This document shows positions 24,819-27,379 of a DNA stretch of 27,379 bases, one piece after another. The DNA is from UBA1425 sp045537495. Its GTDB lineage: Bacteria; Bacillota; Clostridia; Oscillospirales; Acutalibacteraceae. Under the pieces are notes generated by a model. The model worked only from the letters and a program-made list of their open reading frames with translations, made no database searches and had not been told where the DNA came from. The stretch is taken from assembly GCA_045537495.1 (NCBI GenBank), contig JAZSPN010000147.1:1-27379 (forward strand), in the 5' to 3' direction. Both the position numbers and the translations under genes were made by a program. Positions within the stretch are counted from its first letter, which is position 1; the number at the start of each line of letters is the position of its first letter.

Positions 24819-24841
24819 AATTTACATCTTGCTTCAGCTTC
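24806..24841 (-). terminator. Rho-independent terminator after the ireB operon
   Basis: AAGCTGAAGCAA (24807-24818) and TTGCTTCAGCTT (24829-24840) form a perfect 12-base stem. On the minus strand it is followed by a moderately T-rich tract, just after the stop codon of the 97-residue gene. Confidence 0.8.
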
Positions 24842-24846
24842 GTGTT

Positions 24847-25140
24847 TTAAGCGTTTTTGTTCAAAGCTCTTTCAAGCCAGACAGTGCCGATATCCATAGC
24901 ATTGTAAAGACCGTGTTTTTCGGCTTTCTTAATGATTCTGTCGCGGAGACGGACATCGGGATCGGTGGAAACCAATTGAACAACCACTCTGTCAGCGATT
25001 GTCATGTCTGCAAATTCCTTGGTGCTTGTGATCTGCAGAATGATTACGTACGGATCAGCGGGATGACCGTAGTAAATTGTTCCGTCTTTGCGGACAAGCG
25101 GTTTACCCTTGTATGTGAGAAAACTGTTTTTCTTGGCCAA
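24847..25140 (-). CDS. Conserved hypothetical 97-residue protein
   Basis: This small, basic, soluble protein has no known domain that I can name. It begins MAKKNSFLTYKGKPLVRKDG, continues with a strand-rich middle (YVIILQITSTKEF, RVVVQLVSTDPD) and ends in a helix with HGLYNAMDIGTVWLERALN. I recall similar short proteins in Clostridia but no function. The start codon is TTG at 25140, read from AAAGG ten bases upstream; a nearby ATG at 25150 is out of frame. It follows ireB by 29 bases and shares its promoter and terminator, so the two are probably co-expressed. Confidence 0.82.
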   Translation of the reverse strand: MAKKNSFLTYKGKPLVRKDGTIYYGHPADPYVIILQITSTKEFADMTIADRVVVQLVSTDPDVRLRDRIIKKAEKHGLYNAMDIGTVWLERALNKNA

Positions 25141-25169
25141 AATAAAACATCCTTTCGCTGTGAAATGGA

Positions 25170-25421
25170 TCAGCGGTCAATGCTGAGGTATTCCTTGACG
25201 AGAATTTGAAGAAGCTCATCTCTGTCGATACGACGAACAAGACTGCGTGCATTTTTGTGAGTGGTGATGTACGTGGGATCTTCAGAAAGGATATAGCCCA
25301 CAATCTGGCTGATGGGATTATAACCTTTTTCCTTCAAAGCCTCGTAAACGGCAATAAGGGTACGGCGTACTTCAGTTTCGTGTTCATCTCTTATCGAGAA
25401 TTTAATAGTCTTATCGCTAAT
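25170..25421 (-). CDS. ireB: IreB family regulatory phosphoprotein (DUF965/UPF0297)
   Basis: The protein is about 83 residues long and has the nearly invariant family core EALKEKGYNPISQIVGYILS and DPTYITTHKNARSLVRRIDR, then DELLQILVKEYL. In Enterococcus, IreB is phosphorylated by the PASTA kinase IreK and limits cephalosporin resistance; its partners here are not in the window. The start is unusual. GAGGTGAT, a perfect anti-Shine-Dalgarno match (25426-25433), is correctly placed only for the ATT codon at 25421-25419. That gives (M)SDKTIKF, as expected for the family. The in-frame GTG at 25430 lies inside the ribosome binding site, and the TTG at 25442 lies about five bases from the predicted transcription start. 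If ATT is rejected, the coordinates extend to 25430 or 25442. Confidence 0.92.
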   Translation of the reverse strand: MSDKTIKFSIRDEHETEVRRTLIAVYEALKEKGYNPISQIVGYILSEDPTYITTHKNARSLVRRIDRDELLQILVKEYLSIDR

Positions 25422-25453
25422 AACAATCACCTCTGTAAACAACTAACAGACAT

Positions 25454-25482
25454 ATTATATACCATTTAGAATTTAATTACAA
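25454..25482 (-). promoter_or_regulatory. Promoter of ireB and the 97-residue gene
   Basis: On the minus strand TTGTAA (25477-25482) and a perfect TATAAT (25454-25459) are 17 bases apart. The predicted start of transcription is near 25447, giving a leader of about 25 bases to the ATT start. Confidence 0.78.
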
Positions 25483-25499
25483 TGGTTTTTGAAAAATTT

Positions 25500-27379
25500 T
25501 TAGCTTCGAAGGTTGATGCCGAGCTTGTCGAGAGCTTTAACAACTCTCTTGATGGCGGCATCTGCCTCTTCATCGGTAAGAGTGCCTTCGGAGGAACGAA
25601 GCACAAGGTTGAAAGCAACACTCTTCATGCCTTCGGGAATCTGAGAGCCTTCGTAAACGTCGAAAAGGCTGATGCTTTCGAGGATTTTGCCGACAGCGGA
25701 GGAAATTTCTCTTTCGAGAGTCAGAACGGGAATTTCCTTGCTGCAAACGAAAGCAAGATCTCGTGTAGAAGCGGGGAACTTCGGAAGATGCTTGAAAACT
25801 CTGTTCATGTTGCTGTTCTTTTCGAAGGTGTTGAAATCGATTTCGCAGACATAAACCTTTGAATCGATACCGTAATTATCGAGAACGTCGGGAAGAAGCT
25901 CACCGAAGAAACCGAGTTCTTCGTTTCCGATTGAAAGCTTGGCAGTTCTTCCGGGGTGCATAAAGACGATATCCTTGACAGCCTCCGTATCGTAATTGCA
26001 GATACCGCATTTTTCGAGAAGCGCTTCAACGATACCTTTAATGGTAAAGAAGTCACAGTCGGCACCGTACATGCCCATGGTAATCTTCTGCTTTTCATCG
26101 GCAAGATCCTGACCTTCGACGGGAAGGTAAACGGTGGCAATTTCAAAGAGAGCAGCCGATTCGTTTCTGTTGTTGTAGTTGCGGGAAATGACCTCCATCA
26201 GAGAAGGAATGGGGGTTGTGCGCATAACGCTTGTATCTTCACCGAGCGGATTTGTAATTACGACGCTGTCGCGAAGGGCACTGTCCTCGGGAAGATTGAT
26301 TTTGTTGTAATACTTGGGGCTGATGAAGGAATATGTGAGAATTTCGGAAAGTCCGCAGGAAAGCAGTGTTTCCGAAACGGTTTTCTGGAGTTTCTGAGTG
26401 GGAGTGAGAGCACCCGCCGTAGTGCTTACAAGAGGACGGCTTTCGATATTTTCGAATCCGTAGAATCTTGCGATTTCTTCGGCGATGTCGGCCTGATGAA
26501 GAACGTCTGCACGGAAGGAAGGAACGGTGATTATTCCGTTTTCGACGCTGAAATCGAGAGAACGGAGAATTTCCTTCTGCTCATCGTCGGAAACGCTTAT
26601 GCCGATGAAATTGTTTGTCCACTCGGGCATAAAGGGGAGCGTTGTGACAGAATCACCGGAGCAGTCACAGTCAACGATACCGCTGACAACCTCACCTGCA
26701 CCGAGGATATTTACAAGCTCAAGTGCTCTCATAAGAGATCGACGGCAGCCCTTGGGATCAAGCTCTTTTTCGTAGCGGGCAGAGGACTCTGTACGCATGC
26801 CGAGTTTTTTTGCTGTAAGACGGATGCAAGTGCCCTTGAAGCAGGCAGATTCGAAAACGATGGTGGTGGTATCGTCCATGATACCGCTGTATTCACCGCC
26901 CATGACACCTGCAACCGCAACGGGTTTTTCCGCATCGGCGATGACGAGCATGGAATCGTCGAGATCTCTTTCCGTGCCGTCAAGAGTTGTGATCTTTTCA
27001 CCGTTTACGGCTTTACGTACATTTACCGTGTTGCCTTCGAGATAACGGAGATCGAAAGCGTGCATGGGCTGTCCGAATTCAAGCATGACATAGTTGGTGA
27101 TGTCAACGATGTTGTTTATGGGACGAACACCGCTTGCACGAAGACGTTCGCGAAGCCAACGGGGTGAAGAAGCAATTTTTACATTTTTGACAACGGCGCC
27201 TGCATAACGGTAGCAGTTTTCGCTGTCGATAATATTGACTTTGAGAAGCTCATTTACATCTCCGCCGACAGTCTTTACCTCGGGTGTCGGAATAGAGAAG
27301 GGAATCTTGAAGCCGGCGGCAGCCTCACGTGCAAGACCTGTGACGGAAAGACAGTCGGGACGGTTGGGGGTGATTTCAA
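25500..27379 (-). CDS. pheT: Phenylalanyl-tRNA synthetase beta subunit, 5' end beyond the window
   Basis: The frame is open from the window edge (first codon 27377-27375) to the TAA at 25500-25502, about 625 of the usual 790-800 residues. It continues above the ATG at 27086: the outer part reads EITPNRPDCLSVTGLARE and then RPINNIVDITNYVMLEFGQP, both classic PheT. The missing N-terminus would hold the tRNA-binding EMAP-like domain. Present are most of the B1/B3-B4 editing region, the B5 domain (around GIISVPSF-type strands, here NGIITVPSFRADV), the synthetase-like core (YSFISPKYYN, VITNPLGEDTSVMRT) and the C-terminal FDX-ACB domain starting near KFPASTRDLAFV. With PheS it charges tRNA(Phe) and edits Tyr. 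pheS is expected just outside. No clear terminator follows; the ireB promoter lies directly downstream. Confidence 0.97.
   Translation of the reverse strand, partial: EITPNRPDCLSVTGLAREAAAGFKIPFSIPTPEVKTVGGDVNELLKVNIIDSENCYRYAGAVVKNVKIASSPRWLRERLRASGVRPINNIVDITNYVMLEFGQPMHAFDLRYLEGNTVNVRKAVNGEKITTLDGTERDLDDSMLVIADAEKPVAVAGVMGGEYSGIMDDTTTIVFESACFKGTCIRLTAKKLGMRTESSARYEKELDPKGCRRSLMRALELVNILGAGEVVSGIVDCDCSGDSVTTLPFMPEWTNNFIGISVSDDEQKEILRSLDFSVENGIITVPSFRADVLHQADIAEEIARFYGFENIESRPLVSTTAGALTPTQKLQKTVSETLLSCGLSEILTYSFISPKYYNKINLPEDSALRDSVVITNPLGEDTSVMRTTPIPSLMEVISRNYNNRNESAALFEIATVYLPVEGQDLADEKQKITMGMYGADCDFFTIKGIVEALLEKCGICNYDTEAVKDIVFMHPGRTAKLSIGNEELGFFGELLPDVLDNYGIDSKVYVCEIDFNTFEKNSNMNRVFKHLPKFPASTRDLAFVCSKEIPVLTLEREISSAVGKILESISLFDVYEGSQIPEGMKSVAFNLVLRSSEGTLTDEEADAAIKRVVKALDKLGINLRS

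Noticed and set aside
25471..25500. Terminator after pheT
   Set aside because: The A- and T-rich tract has no stable GC-containing stem, so termination there cannot be supported.
25956..27167. 403-codon open frame on the plus strand
   Set aside because: It lies entirely antisense to pheT, whose motifs are unmistakable. Its translation has no recognisable domain, and it reflects rare use of codons that would give antisense stops.

Overview
The window looks like chromosomal DNA from an anaerobic, gut- or rumen-type member of the Clostridia (Firmicutes), most plausibly an Oscillospirales/Ruminococcaceae-like lineage. This is an inference. It rests on AddAB rather than RecBCD, an IreB (DUF965) gene, an MtaB-type methylthiotransferase, a secreted papain-family protease ending in a type I dockerin, many cytoplasmic glycosidases, strong AGGAGG-type ribosome binding sites, and moderate GC with the standard code. 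No rRNA, tRNA, CRISPR array, transposase or phage gene was seen.

Layout. (1) Positions 1-1994 hold the 3' part of a GH2 glycosidase, closed by a bidirectional terminator. (2) Positions 2047-4118 (minus) hold a tight three-gene unit: D-lactate dehydrogenase, a three-helix PQ-loop/SemiSWEET-like membrane protein, and a cytoplasmic SGNH/DUF4886 esterase-like protein. (3) A regulatory region at about 4119-4347 carries a divergent promoter pair and two copies of a 15-bp palindrome exactly 40 bp apart, one of them inside the promoter of a small DUF6514-like gene (4348-4584). (4) Positions 4662-8973 (plus) hold a sugar-use operon: GPH-type symporter, calcineurin-like phosphoesterase and beta-helix (GH28/GH49-like) glycosidase. 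(5) Positions 9061-14663 (minus) hold an operon of a 593-residue unknown protein with propeller-like motifs, a GH38 alpha-mannosidase, a membrane-anchored protein of unknown function and a GtrA-like membrane protein. (6) 14815-16524 is the secreted cysteine protease with dockerin. (7) Positions 16575-23416 hold addB and addA, overlapping by one base. (8) Positions 23467-27379 (minus) are housekeeping: mtaB, a conserved 97-residue protein, ireB and the 3' four-fifths of pheT.

How the genes work together. GH2, the symporter operon and the GH38 operon suggest uptake of short glycans followed by cytoplasmic breakdown; none of the visible glycosidase N-termini has a signal peptide. The dockerin protease is the only clearly exported enzyme and implies cohesin-bearing scaffolds elsewhere in the genome. 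D-lactate dehydrogenase fits a fermentative metabolism. AddAB is the double-strand-break repair nuclease-helicase.

There is no convincing wholly new defence or mobile system. The points most worth a second look are: the probable ATT start codon of ireB behind a perfect Shine-Dalgarno sequence; the paired palindromes at the DUF6514-like promoter; the unknown GH38-partner gene; the beta-helix enzyme lacking the usual GH28 histidine; the Asn-to-Asp change in the phosphoesterase metal site; and a terminator abutting the addB ribosome binding site.
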